64,000 bases of DNA from Pontiellaceae bacterium B12219 (GTDB lineage: Bacteria; Verrucomicrobiota; Kiritimatiellia; Kiritimatiellales; Pontiellaceae). Below the pieces are notes generated by a model. It was not told the origin of the DNA. It searched no databases and saw only the letters and a list, made by a program, of their open reading frames with translations. The stretch is from contig JARNMJ010000016.1 of the NCBI GenBank assembly GCA_029432795.1, forward strand, positions 19,551 to 83,550, given 5' to 3'. Both the position numbers and the translations under genes were made by a program. Position 1 is the first letter of the stretch. Each line of letters opens with the position of its first letter. This document shows, one piece after another, positions 26,523-36,049 of the stretch.

Positions 26523-28307
26523 ATGAAGGATCGTTCCACGGTAGTCATCCTGATCTGTATTATTGTGCTAGGTGCGTTCATCTGGGCGCAGGAGAGTTGG
26601 CGTGCAAAGAACGCCTCTAAACGCTTGGAGCAGGTTCGTCTGTTTAATCTGGATGCGCAAACGTTGCTGTCCATCGAATTCGCGTCGTCCAACGGTGTGG
26701 TGCGGTGTGTGAAGGAAAACGGCGTCTGGATGGCCGGCGATGGCGAAGGGCATAGCGGCCGTGCAGATGAAGCGTTGATTCAGCGCATGGTATCCGGACT
26801 GAACTCCATGGGAAAAGGAACAACCATTACCGGAAAACAGCTCTCCATTCGGGGAATTGATTCGACCGAATACGGTTTTACGGACCCGGCTGTCAAAATT
26901 ACTGCAGTGGATAACCAGGGGCGGCAAAGCTGGCTGGTCGGGCGCAAAACGGTTTTGGGAGAAATGGTTTACGCCAAAGCAGAGCATGCGGAAAATATTT
27001 TCACCATTTCAGATAAACTGCTGCATGTCATTCCCGATACTCCGGACCTGCTGAGAGATCGTATTCTGTTTCCGGGCGATGCGGCAGGGGTGCGCCGTAT
27101 TGAAGTGCGCGGCCCGTCGGGGTTTGTGCAGTTGGTGAAAGATCCGCAGGAAGGCTGGCGTATTCAGCAACCGGTGGCGGCACGGGCGGATGAGAAGGAA
27201 GTGAATATCTACGCCGAAAAACTATACCGCTTCCGCATCATCGATTTTATCGCGGATAATGTGTCCGACTTTTCCATTTACGGTTTGCAGGGTGAAACCC
27301 GTCAGATTTCGCTGGGTCAGATGGATGGCAGTTCGCGTATGCTGGTGATCGGCGATGATATTCCGGACCGACCGGGTTATGTGTATGGGCGCCGTGCTGA
27401 CGATACCTCCGTTTTTTCACTTTCAGCCGATATTCTGCCGCTGCTGAATGTTCCGGCGGAACGCTTTCGCGATGCCGGTGTGCTTTCGGTGCCGCCCGGC
27501 AGTATTTCATCGATTCGGATTATGCGCGGCGAAAATCAGCTCGATCTGGCGTATGACGGTTCCAGAGATTGGAAAATTACCAGTCCGATGGTTTGGGATG
27601 CTGAACCCAAAGCGATTTCTGATTTTGTGACGTTATGGGTTAACGCGGTTGTTACCGAGTTTGATGTGAACGAGGTTACGGCTCCGGTGGAATGGATTCT
27701 TGAATTCGGGTCGGCGGAGACCGGCACCACAAACCGACTTGAAATTTTAAATGCCCAGGGCAGTAAAGAGGGCCTGTTGATTCGACGGGATGATGATCCG
27801 GCCTATTATCGGATTAATCTTCCGATGGTGCCGACTTCGATTATTGATCCCCTGGCTTACAGGAGCCGGAGTGTTCTGAATTTGAACCCGGATGGAATTA
27901 GCAAAATCACCCTTCTGAAAGAGGGCGAAGCCCCTCAGGTGATTGAGCGCATGGAGGATCGGGCTTTTGCTCCGGTTTCTGCCAATGGAAATGTTCGGGT
28001 GAATGATAAAGCTCTGGATAAACTGCTGAACCGGTTGCGCAGGGTCGATGCATCCAACTTTGTGGTTTATAATCCGCGGGATCTCGATATTTACGGGCTG
28101 GCCCGTCCAAGCGCGGAGCTTCAGCTGGGACTTTCCGATACAAATCGGCTGGGGCAGGTCATGCTGGTTGGCAGAGAAACCACCGATGGATTTTATTCCA
28201 TGATTAAGGGGCGCGATGTCATCTTTTATCTGGAAAAACCCGTGGTGGATATTTTGACGGCGAATCTGATTCAGGATGTCGAGGGGCTTCCTGACACTGT
28301 GGAATAG
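26523..28307 (+). CDS. DUF4340 domain protein
   Basis: A 594-residue protein with an N-terminal membrane anchor (STVVILICIIVLGAFIWAQ) and repeated beta-rich DUF4340 modules (WLVGRKT, RILFPGDAAGVRRIEV and later WKITSPM segments). The family regularly follows GldG-like genes and is believed to work with that ABC complex; the biochemical role is unknown. Seven bases separate it from the GldG-like gene. A palindrome copy lies at 27560-27574. Confidence 0.85.
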   Translation: MKDRSTVVILICIIVLGAFIWAQESWRAKNASKRLEQVRLFNLDAQTLLSIEFASSNGVVRCVKENGVWMAGDGEGHSGRADEALIQRMVSGLNSMGKGTTITGKQLSIRGIDSTEYGFTDPAVKITAVDNQGRQSWLVGRKTVLGEMVYAKAEHAENIFTISDKLLHVIPDTPDLLRDRILFPGDAAGVRRIEVRGPSGFVQLVKDPQEGWRIQQPVAARADEKEVNIYAEKLYRFRIIDFIADNVSDFSIYGLQGETRQISLGQMDGSSRMLVIGDDIPDRPGYVYGRRADDTSVFSLSADILPLLNVPAERFRDAGVLSVPPGSISSIRIMRGENQLDLAYDGSRDWKITSPMVWDAEPKAISDFVTLWVNAVVTEFDVNEVTAPVEWILEFGSAETGTTNRLEILNAQGSKEGLLIRRDDDPAYYRINLPMVPTSIIDPLAYRSRSVLNLNPDGISKITLLKEGEAPQVIERMEDRAFAPVSANGNVRVNDKALDKLLNRLRRVDASNFVVYNPRDLDIYGLARPSAELQLGLSDTNRLGQVMLVGRETTDGFYSMIKGRDVIFYLEKPVVDILTANLIQDVEGLPDTVE

Positions 28308-30815
28308 ATGAGTTTCCGGCCGGACAGAAAACGAGTGTCGCGAATCGTTTTTAACGTGATTCGATTTTCGGTTCGTTTGCTGAGTCTGCTGGCTGTGCTG
28401 CTCATTTGCGGGTTTGTTTTTCTGCGACTGTACGGTGTGCCGGGACCTGTTCTGAAAGAATTGGTAAAACGGGCTAATGCCGCCGGTATTCCGGTGGATG
28501 TGGAGAGCGTGATACTTACGCTTCGCGGCTGGAAAGCTTCGGATGTTGCATACTACAGTAAAAACCCGGACGATCTGCATCCCGTCTTTCAGGCCAGAGA
28601 GGTTCTTTTCGTTCGGAAAGTGGATATTGACGATCCAGCCTCCAAACAGTGGAGACTGGAGATTGATGCTTCCGATATTCAATTGAGCCCCTCGGTTAAC
28701 TGGGGTGTCAGCCTGCCGGAAAACAGTAAAAGCCGCCGGGTGGACCGCATCAGTCTGACGTTGGGATTCCAACCGGACCGTGTTGAATTTATCGATGGCG
28801 AAATGACGTGGCTTGGCCTTGATTTCAAGGTGGGCGGTGTGCTGTTGAAAGATCAGTCGCCCGATAGGCGTATGGCGGCGGATCAGGAGCCAGCTCAGAA
28901 AACAGTCCTTCCGGTATATATCAGTTCGGCGCAGTTCCGGGCATTGGAAAATCGATTGCTGCAGGTGAAAATGGATGGAGCCGCGGAGGTGGATCTGCAG
29001 TTTATGATTGATGCCGGAAACTTTGCGGCGAGCTCTATCGATTTTTCTGTTCACGCGGATCGCACAACCGTTCGTGGTGTTGAGTTCGATGCATTGGCAT
29101 TGAAGGGGTGCTATACGTATCCCGAACTCCGGCTGGATAAGGTCCGGGTAAGCCGGAACAGTCAGTCGCTGGAAATGAACGGGGGTTATGACCTGAAAAC
29201 CAAGCTGGCTCAGCTCGATCTGAATAACACCATCACTTCCCGACAGTTGCTGTTGCTGGCACCGCAGTCGGTCATGGATCTCCTGGTGAAAGCGCAGCTT
29301 CAGTTTGACGAACTGCCGCAGTTTTCGCTGCGTTTCGGTCCGGCCTTGCTTGAAGATCTTCCTGATGCTATTTCCGGGACGTTTTCAATTCGTGATTTAA
29401 CCTATTGTGAACTGCTGATTGAATCGGTGCGCGGTAATGTTGATCGGACGGACGGCTTACTGGACCTCACCGGTCTGCATGCGAATGTGCATGGGCAGGA
29501 GGAGCGGGCCGATGAGGTGGGTAGTGCCATGCATGGAGGGGAAGTTCGCGGCCGGGTCTTTTGGGATGCCAACCGGGAAACGTTCGGGGTGGAGGCCGAT
29601 GCAACGGGAGACCCGAACCTTTTATTAAAGCCTCTTGCATTTGTTCCGGTGGCCACCAATGCGATTGGGCGGTTCAAGTTCCCGGAAGACCCGCCGAAGA
29701 TCAACCTGAAGCTGGGGGCGAATTACAGGGATTGGAGCACATTTTATATTAATATTCACGGCATGGGGAATCAGGTCCGCCTGCATGAAGGGCTGATGAG
29801 CTCGCTCAATACGTCGGGTTATTATTCGAACGGTGTGTTGCGGTTGGAACCGATTGCTGCAATGAGCGGTGTTGATTTTATGAAGGGGACGGCATCGATT
29901 AACTTTTTTGATTCAACGGCCACATTCGATGCATTCGGTACGCTGTCTCCGGCCTTGCTGGAGGATGCTGTTTTCCCGGGGTTTCATCTGTTCGGAAATA
30001 AGGTCAGGACCTTTGGAAATACGCAGTTTAAAGCCCGGGGTGTGCTGGATTGGAAAACCATGCTGGCAACCGATTTCAGCGCGAAAGTGGAAACGGATCG
30101 ACTGGAAATACCGATTGCTGCATTGGATGGATTTTCCGGCACGGTGAAAGGGGCGGGACCTTTGATTTCTATTTCAGATGCGGAATTCACCTTGTATGGC
30201 GGTCAGGGAAGCGGCGACTTTTCCATTGAACTCGATCCGGCGTCGAAGGGTATGCCGTATACTCTGAAGACGGATTTGTCCGGCGTGGATTTCAAGCAAT
30301 GTCTGGAATATATGAAGCTGCCCTGCCGGGAGCACACAAAAGGAAAGGTTTCAGCACAGGCTGCCATACAGGCCGATATGCGTGAAAATTTCTATGAAAC
30401 CGCAACCGGAGCGGGGCGGGTTTCCATTGTGGATGGCGAACTTGCTGATATTCCTTTGTTTTCATCGCTTTCTCACTTAATGCGGAAGGTGCTGCCGGGA
30501 TTCAAAACGTTTTCAATTACGCGCCTGAATATGAATTTTAAACTGGATGGCGGAGTGCTCTCCACGGAGAATGCATCATTCGAAGGTGATATTTTCAATG
30601 CAAAGGCCAGCGGGACCTTTGATCAGAAAACCGGATGTAATGCGCAGGTTCAGCTGCAGATATTGAGTGACAAAGGATTAACCAGGGTTATCCGTATGTT
30701 GACGAATCCCTTCTTTAAACTTTTCGAGCTCCGTCTCACGGGGCCGCTATCGGACCCAACCTGGCGGTTGGATAAATTTTCAGGAGGAAAATCAAGTGAA
30801 ATTCCGGCAGAGTAA
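28308..30815 (+). CDS. AsmA-like large envelope protein
   Basis: An 835-residue protein with an N-terminal membrane helix (RLLSLLAVLLICGFVFLRLYG) and a long beta-rich repeat body. The C-terminal third (ATGAGRVSIVDGELADIPLFSSLSHLMRKVLPGF and later FEGDIFNAKASGTFDQKT) matches AsmA-like C-terminal domains. Proteins of this kind bridge inner and outer membrane and are linked to lipid transport. It starts directly after the DUF4340 stop, so it belongs to the same transcript. Whether it works with the ABC complex is inference from position. Confidence 0.78.
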   Translation: MSFRPDRKRVSRIVFNVIRFSVRLLSLLAVLLICGFVFLRLYGVPGPVLKELVKRANAAGIPVDVESVILTLRGWKASDVAYYSKNPDDLHPVFQAREVLFVRKVDIDDPASKQWRLEIDASDIQLSPSVNWGVSLPENSKSRRVDRISLTLGFQPDRVEFIDGEMTWLGLDFKVGGVLLKDQSPDRRMAADQEPAQKTVLPVYISSAQFRALENRLLQVKMDGAAEVDLQFMIDAGNFAASSIDFSVHADRTTVRGVEFDALALKGCYTYPELRLDKVRVSRNSQSLEMNGGYDLKTKLAQLDLNNTITSRQLLLLAPQSVMDLLVKAQLQFDELPQFSLRFGPALLEDLPDAISGTFSIRDLTYCELLIESVRGNVDRTDGLLDLTGLHANVHGQEERADEVGSAMHGGEVRGRVFWDANRETFGVEADATGDPNLLLKPLAFVPVATNAIGRFKFPEDPPKINLKLGANYRDWSTFYINIHGMGNQVRLHEGLMSSLNTSGYYSNGVLRLEPIAAMSGVDFMKGTASINFFDSTATFDAFGTLSPALLEDAVFPGFHLFGNKVRTFGNTQFKARGVLDWKTMLATDFSAKVETDRLEIPIAALDGFSGTVKGAGPLISISDAEFTLYGGQGSGDFSIELDPASKGMPYTLKTDLSGVDFKQCLEYMKLPCREHTKGKVSAQAAIQADMRENFYETATGAGRVSIVDGELADIPLFSSLSHLMRKVLPGFKTFSITRLNMNFKLDGGVLSTENASFEGDIFNAKASGTFDQKTGCNAQVQLQILSDKGLTRVIRMLTNPFFKLFELRLTGPLSDPTWRLDKFSGGKSSEIPAE

Positions 30816-30884
30816 ACAGCAACATCGAAGGAATACACAGGTGTTTTCCACGTGCATGAGCGGCCGTAAATCAGGAACGCTATA

Positions 30885-31328
30885 ATGAGTGTTCTTCACG
30901 CCAGTTTTTGGGCTGCTCTGTTGGGATGGATGGTGGCGCAGCTTGCCAAAATGCTGAACTGTCTCATTGAATCCCGTAAATTGGACTTCAGTTATATGGT
31001 CAGCACGGGGGGGATGCCCAGTGCGCATTCCGCCATGGCCTCCGCATTGGCAACATCGCTCGGTCTATGCGAAGGATTCGACTCGCCCATTTTTGCATTG
31101 GGTGCCGCTTTTGCGGTGGTGGTAATGTTCGATGCGCAGAGTGTTCGGAAAGCGGCTGGCGAACAGGCCAAACTGCTCAATCAGATTGTTGATGAACTGC
31201 TGCGGGAACACCATTTATCAGAAATTAAGCTGAAGGAGTTGCTGGGACATACGCGGATCGAAGTCTTCATGGGCTGCCTAACGGGTATTGCCACGGCCAT
31301 CGCCTCCTTCCGTTTTATTCATCCCTGA
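30885..31328 (+). CDS. DUF212 (divergent PAP2-like) membrane protein
   Basis: A 147-residue membrane protein. The segment STGGMPSAHSAMASALAT contains the PSAH motif shared with PAP2 phosphatases, and VVMFDAQSVRKAAGEQAKLLNQI follows, as in the YuiD/DUF212 family. Enzymatic activity is not established for the family. A terminator lies just downstream. Confidence 0.92.
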   Translation: MSVLHASFWAALLGWMVAQLAKMLNCLIESRKLDFSYMVSTGGMPSAHSAMASALATSLGLCEGFDSPIFALGAAFAVVVMFDAQSVRKAAGEQAKLLNQIVDELLREHHLSEIKLKELLGHTRIEVFMGCLTGIATAIASFRFIHP

Positions 31329-31348
31329 CTAAGTTCCAAGGTCAGGAA

Positions 31349-31371
31349 GGTCCGTGAAACGGGCCTTTTTT
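31349..31371 (+). terminator. terminator after DUF212 gene
   Basis: Stem GGTCCGT-gaa-ACGGGCC (one G-T pair) followed by six T residues, 20 bp after the stop. It also sits at the 3' end of the convergent small gene. Confidence 0.75.
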
Positions 31372-31380
31372 ACAGCAGTA

Positions 31381-31704
31381 TCAGTGCGAATGGTGCACCC
31401 GGATCGGGTGTCTGTGCTTTTCCGAACCTTTGCTGGTATATTTAAGGAGCTCGTTCTGATCACCATTCTTAGCCTTATTCATTCGCCACATCAGCAAGCC
31501 CTGGGCCGCGCCTGCCGAGGGAAAGATCACCAGCGAATCGAGGAAAATATCGCCAAAAGCCGGTGAGTTCCCGGTCATCATCGGGGCCAACATGTAGGCC
31601 GCACCTGATGATGCCGTGGAATAAACTGAACCCCATACTAAAGCACCTTTAGCTGATGCTCCCTTCCAGGTGTTACTGTTCTTATTCCGATGCTTTGCAT
31701 TCAT
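31381..31704 (-). CDS. small membrane protein, paralogue of next gene
   Basis: A 107-residue protein with two hydrophobic stretches (ALVWGSVYSTASSGAAYMLAPM and a second around SLVIFPSAGAAQGLL) and a basic, His-rich C-terminus. AAGGGTG upstream of the ATG at 31704 supports the start. The pattern AKGALVWGSVYS matches ARGALIWAPLYS in the neighbour, so the two are diverged tandem duplicates. I do not recognise a known family. Confidence 0.6.
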   Translation of the reverse strand: MNAKHRNKNSNTWKGASAKGALVWGSVYSTASSGAAYMLAPMMTGNSPAFGDIFLDSLVIFPSAGAAQGLLMWRMNKAKNGDQNELLKYTSKGSEKHRHPIRVHHSH

Positions 31705-31742
31705 AGCAATCACCCTTTATTGGTCTATACAGAACTATTTGA

Positions 31743-32096
31743 TCAGGCGTGTTTCGGCCGCAAACCGTTGCTGTTTCGACGTGAAGAAATCCCGGGCATT
31801 TTAGGGAAACGAAACCGCATTCTACGCCGTCTGCGCGACGGACGTTTTGCGCTCAGTTTTTCCCGAATGCCGATACCTATCGCTTCCGCCATAATCATCG
31901 CCGGGGATATAATCAGCAGATTTCTCAGCATCAATTCTTTGAACGGGACAACTCCAACCGAGTCATCTGCAATCAGGTAATAGCTGATTGTGCTGGCGCC
32001 TATGGAATAGAGGGGGGCCCAAATCAGCGCACCTCTGGCCATGGCATTACTTAGTGAATTATCACGTTCGCTTTCTTTCAGTATTTTTTCATTCAT
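31743..32096 (-). CDS. small membrane protein, paralogue of previous gene
   Basis: A 117-residue protein with two hydrophobic segments (GALIWAPLYSIGASTISYYLI and LLIISPAMIMAEAIGIGI) and a very basic C-terminus (RPSRRRRRMRFRF). AAGGAAA precedes the ATG. It shares layout and the A(K/R)GAL(V/I)W motif with the gene at 31381-31704, 38 bp downstream on the same strand. The Arg-rich tail suggests a cytoplasmic face contacting lipid or nucleic acid, but the function is unknown. Confidence 0.6.
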   Translation of the reverse strand: MNEKILKESERDNSLSNAMARGALIWAPLYSIGASTISYYLIADDSVGVVPFKELMLRNLLIISPAMIMAEAIGIGIREKLSAKRPSRRRRRMRFRFPKMPGISSRRNSNGLRPKHA

Positions 32097-32877
32097 AGCA
32101 TTTTCCTTTGTTTAAAGAAGAATTTTAAAATTTAAGGTCGGTGTGAGGAACTGGTTGCTTTCGACGCACACCGTTCAGGATGCCTGTGTTCCGGGGGTTA
32201 TTGTTTTGCTAGAACAGCGTTAAATCATGTGCAGTTAAAGCTGTTCACATTCCACTGACCCATCCGAAACGCCGATATGCGGATTAGTTGTTTCCCGGCT
32301 GGCAGGATTGAGTTTGAGGGGGCATATGTGCCGGGTGCTGAACGCATCCCGGTCCTGTTCCGGTCCGATGGAACTCCGACCGGTTAGTCATGTTCCAGGC
32401 GGATGCCCGGAAAAAAGGTGTGAAGCGGATAATGGTTCTGATGCCCTTCAACGGGCTGATCGTTTTCATTGTTTTTCTCGCAGGTTTTCATCGTCAGTTG
32501 ATTTGTTACCAAAAGTGTTTCAGATGTGCGTCCCTTATCGCATAGGGTGTGCCATTTTTATGAAAGGCTTGTAAGCGATTAAGCAGCAGGGTATTATAAA
32601 AATAAGGCTGATTTGTTGGGTCTACTTTTGGTGTCAAAAATGTATATAAAGTTTTGTAAAACAACAAAAATGAAATCAATTGATGGGGTTGCGGAGGAAG
32701 CCTGTCGGTTTAAGGCACCGAGCTCGAGCGGGGGCTGTATTTTTTAGCGTCCGTCGTGTGCGGGACGACATATGGGCAGAGCAGGTATGATTTTTGCTAT
32801 ACTCTAAATGTTAGTAATATTGTCATGAATTAATTGAATTAGACAGTGCAGGTTGTAAATACGAAGGGAGAAAAGAA
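32097..32877. other. 781-bp stretch without a recognisable gene
   Basis: No open frame here looks coding on either strand. The left 400 bp contain several short imperfect inverted repeats (for example CCGGTCCT...CCGACCGG near 32350-32385). The right part is AT-richer. A TATACT hexamer at 32798-32803 with a weak upstream box may be the promoter of the barrel gene at 32878. An unannotated small RNA could be here but nothing proves it. Confidence 0.45.
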
Positions 32878-34620
32878 ATGAAAGCAAAATTCGTCTTAAG
32901 ACTCGGGGTTGGATTATTCGGAATAATGGCAGCGCAGCAGGTGCTGGCAGAGCACGCGGCGTTTGTGGGGCATCGTGCTCAAGGGATGGGCGGAGCCGGT
33001 GTGGCCACGGTGAATGACTCCTCTGCACAGTGGCAGAATCCAGCCGCGTTTGGTTTTTTCAGTCGCGATCCGGATCCGGTACAGGGGGCGGTGACGAATG
33101 CCGTAACGAATGTGGTGGCCGGGGTTGCTGCGCCAGACGATACCAATTCTGTTGCGACGGCCTCGGATGGAGCGGAAACCAATACGGTTGTAAGTGCCCT
33201 GATTCCGACTACCAACATTACATATGACATTACAATGGGGGATATAATTCCAGAGCGGGCACGGGTGGATAATGCCCATCTTGCGGAAAATGATTGGGGC
33301 TGGAATCTGTTGGGGATTGGTGTTGGATATACCATGACCGAAGATATGCCGGAGTATATCACGCAGATCGGTCTGATTGACGGGGACTCTTTTGATGGTG
33401 AAGGTCTGGCCGGCACAACGGAGGGCGTGGAATCCATGCTGTTAGTCGGAAGTGCGCTTTACGGGCTGGCCGGCAATCCGGACAATGCCTTTTATGTGGA
33501 TACCACGGCGGGCATGAATTTCCGAATCGGCAAGATCGGATTCGGCATTCGGGCATTTGGCGAGGCCGCAGGATTTGTAGACTATCTCGATACCGCCAAT
33601 CTCGGGGTGGAGCAGTCGGAGGCCGAATTCATTGCCGCCATCAATGTGGCTGCATCCAGTGTCGGGTTTAATCCGGGAACGTGGAACTTTCAAACGATTT
33701 CTGCCAATGCGTTAAATATTTCGACAAATGGTGTAAGCGGTCAAAATGCTGCGAAGTATATCGACTATCAGTATACCCAGCTTAAAAATGAAGGGGTTGT
33801 GACGGAGCAGAATATTGATGACTCCGTTTTTATGGCCAATCAGGTGACCTATAATCAGGATCCGGATGATCCGACCAGCTCCAGCATTGAAAACAATAAA
33901 AGTACGGTAACGGCCCGGGGTTTCGGCCTGGTTGAAGTGCCGATCAGTTATGGGTATGCCTTCAACGACAATTTTTCGATCGGTATTACGGCCAAGGGGA
34001 TGTATGGCACCGTGACCGGAACGAAGGTGCAGGTGCTGAGCGATGATCCCTTCGAATCCGCCGCAGACAATCTGGAGGAAAATACAGAAGCCTCCTTTAA
34101 TTTCGGCCTGGATCTCGGGGCGCTGTATCGCATGAAAATGCTGCAGTTCGGTGTGGTGGCGCATAATATTAATGCACCGACTTTTAAAGGGTTCAATGAC
34201 ACGATTGAGATTAAGAACGATGCCGGAACTGTAATCGATACGGTGGCGATTGACGTGCCTGATTATACGATGGATCCACAGGTGACGCTGGGCATGGCTT
34301 TTATTCCTTCCAAGCGGTTCATGCTTGAAATGAGCTATGATGTGCTCGAAACCGGAACCCTGCTCAAAAACTATAATATTCAGCGCCTGTCGTTCGGCGG
34401 GGAACTGGATCTTTGGCTGCTGGCCCTGCGTCTGGGGGCATACAACAATCTGGCCGCCGAGTGGCAGGACTGGGTGGCCACGGCAGGTGTCGGGGTGAAT
34501 CTCTGGGCCATGCGGCTGGATGTAGGCGGAGCCTATTCTATCGGAGCCAATGCCGAATATGAAGGAACGGAAATTCCGGAAGAAGCGCGCCTGTATGCGG
34601 CTGTTTCTGTGGAATTCTGA
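32878..34620 (+). CDS. TraF_2/OmpP1-like outer-membrane barrel protein
   Basis: A 580-residue protein with signal peptide (MKAKFVLRLGVGLFGIMAAQQVLA). The mature start, AFVGHRAQGMGGAGVATVNDSSAQWQNPAAFGF, is the typical beginning of the TraF_2 family, which resembles FadL/OmpP1 barrels. A low-complexity Ala/Thr/Val insert follows at about residues 75-105, and the C-terminus ends in a strand with terminal Phe (YAAVSVEF). The name comes from a conjugation gene, but no conjugation genes are near, so a general outer-membrane role is likelier. Single-gene unit with a terminator. Confidence 0.78.
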   Translation: MKAKFVLRLGVGLFGIMAAQQVLAEHAAFVGHRAQGMGGAGVATVNDSSAQWQNPAAFGFFSRDPDPVQGAVTNAVTNVVAGVAAPDDTNSVATASDGAETNTVVSALIPTTNITYDITMGDIIPERARVDNAHLAENDWGWNLLGIGVGYTMTEDMPEYITQIGLIDGDSFDGEGLAGTTEGVESMLLVGSALYGLAGNPDNAFYVDTTAGMNFRIGKIGFGIRAFGEAAGFVDYLDTANLGVEQSEAEFIAAINVAASSVGFNPGTWNFQTISANALNISTNGVSGQNAAKYIDYQYTQLKNEGVVTEQNIDDSVFMANQVTYNQDPDDPTSSSIENNKSTVTARGFGLVEVPISYGYAFNDNFSIGITAKGMYGTVTGTKVQVLSDDPFESAADNLEENTEASFNFGLDLGALYRMKMLQFGVVAHNINAPTFKGFNDTIEIKNDAGTVIDTVAIDVPDYTMDPQVTLGMAFIPSKRFMLEMSYDVLETGTLLKNYNIQRLSFGGELDLWLLALRLGAYNNLAAEWQDWVATAGVGVNLWAMRLDVGGAYSIGANAEYEGTEIPEEARLYAAVSVEF

Positions 34621-34644
34621 TCAGCCTGAATGCGGATCATGAAG

Positions 34645-34670
34645 AAAGCCGGGTTTGCCCGGCTTTTTTT
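34645..34670 (+). terminator. rho-independent terminator after TraF-like gene
   Basis: Stem AAAGCCGGG with CCCGGCTTT around a short loop, continuing into a T-run. Confidence 0.9.
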
Positions 34671-34709
34671 ATTTTTCTGCGGGGAAGGTGTTTAGTTCTG
34701 CGCTTCCTT

Positions 34710-35072
34710 TCAAGCGGCCATCTGGTGGCACCGGCGGTCGCTATGGCGGGAAATGGCCTGGCGTAATCTGAAGTGAGAACCGCCGGTCATTTTCAGGAAA
34801 AGCTTCTGTCCCTTGCGGGTTTGCAGAATATAAACCGGACAGACCGAGCGATGGCTGGCCAGCAGCATCTGCGGCCAGTTCAGTAAGAAGTAGAGCGGAG
34901 TAACCTCATGACGCGTGGCCAGGCGGAGATAATGTACGGCACCGAGATGTACTTTGTTAATCGGGATCAGGCCCAGAAAACGAACAATAATCTGATCGCC
35001 TGAAAGTTCGTAAGAGCAGGGCGATCCGAATGAAACTGAAGCAATACGGTTTTTTCCAATACGATCAGCCAT
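34710..35072 (-). CDS. hypothetical cytoplasmic protein
   Basis: A 120-residue basic protein with no signal or membrane segment. GGAG precedes the start by about ten bases. The middle (FLGLIPINKVHLGAVHYLRLATR) is hydrophobic but too short for a clear membrane span. I do not recognise a family. It stands alone between the TraF-like gene terminator and the zinc-transport operon. Confidence 0.5.
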   Translation of the reverse strand: MADRIGKNRIASVSFGSPCSYELSGDQIIVRFLGLIPINKVHLGAVHYLRLATRHEVTPLYFLLNWPQMLLASHRSVCPVYILQTRKGQKLFLKMTGGSHFRLRQAISRHSDRRCHQMAA

Positions 35073-35218
35073 GCTTCATTTCTCCTTTAATTTTCATCCC
35101 GAACCTAAAAGCAGATGACATACCATATCTCGACTTAAATTCAGCAGGACTGAAAATAAAGGGATTTCGGCGAAAAGAGCTGCAGACCAATCATGCTGAG
35201 AACGTCGGGGTTGAGAAA

Positions 35219-36049
35219 TTACCGCTTTTTAAACAGCAACGAAATCAGGTAGGCAACGCCGGTCAGTACAATGATGGTTGCTCCGGCCGGCAGATCGGGA
35301 TCGTAGCTGATCGCCAGTCCGCCGAAAGTCAGGATGGCGCAGAGTCCGGCGGCCAGTGCCATCATGCTGCCCATGCGCAGGCAGAACCGCCCGGCAATTG
35401 CGGCCGGCAGGGTCAGCATCACAATCACCATCACAATGCCCACAATGGAAACCATTAAAACCACGGTCAGCGCAGTGAGAGCCAGCATCAGGAAATAGAA
35501 AAACTGGGTATTGATTCCGCGCAACCGCGCAAACTCCTCATCAAAGCAGACGGCCACAAACTGTTTATGAAAGAGCAGGGCGGTGGCCGCAATAAACAGG
35601 TCGAGCCCGGCAATTGCGAGCAGGTCTTTCTGTGAAACAAGCAGAATATTTCCGAACAGGTACGACATCAGGTCTTCGCCGTAGCCCGGCGTTTTGGCAA
35701 TAAACAGAATGCCGATCGCCATGCCCATGCCCCAGAAGGCACTGATCACCGTATCGATGCGTTCTTTGGCTTTCATGTTCACCCAGCCGATGATGAAGGC
35801 GGCAAGCAAGGCGGCCAGCATGGCACCGAACATCGGAGTGAAAAACGTCCATTCGTGCACCACCTGCATATAGCGGGCAAAGCCCATGCCGCCGAGCACG
35901 CAGTGTGCAATACCGCCGGCGAGATAAGTGATGCGCCGCGTCACCACATAGGTGCCGACAATGCCGCAGGAAACACTCACCAGCAGTCCGGCCAGCAAGG
36001 CGTGCTGCAGAAAACTGTGTTGGAATAAGGCCTGGAAAAATTCAGCCAT
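35219..36049 (-). CDS. znuB: zinc/manganese ABC transporter permease
   Basis: A 276-residue membrane protein of the ABC-3 permease family with seven to eight helices. It shows the family segments GIVGTYVVTRRITYLAGGIAHCVLGGMG near the start and the FWGMGMAIGILFIAKTPGYGEDLMSYLFGNIL stretch. It forms the channel of a metal importer with the ATPase (overlapping stop/start) and the His-rich binding protein encoded upstream. The symbol follows the His-rich partner; manganese cannot be excluded. Confidence 0.9.
   Translation of the reverse strand: MAEFFQALFQHSFLQHALLAGLLVSVSCGIVGTYVVTRRITYLAGGIAHCVLGGMGFARYMQVVHEWTFFTPMFGAMLAALLAAFIIGWVNMKAKERIDTVISAFWGMGMAIGILFIAKTPGYGEDLMSYLFGNILLVSQKDLLAIAGLDLFIAATALLFHKQFVAVCFDEEFARLRGINTQFFYFLMLALTALTVVLMVSIVGIVMVIVMLTLPAAIAGRFCLRMGSMMALAAGLCAILTFGGLAISYDPDLPAGATIIVLTGVAYLISLLFKKR

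Noticed and set aside
32784..32800. GG-N10-GC pattern in front of the TraF-like gene as a sigma-54 promoter
   Set aside because: Only the minimal dinucleotides fit; the rest of the -24/-12 consensus is absent.
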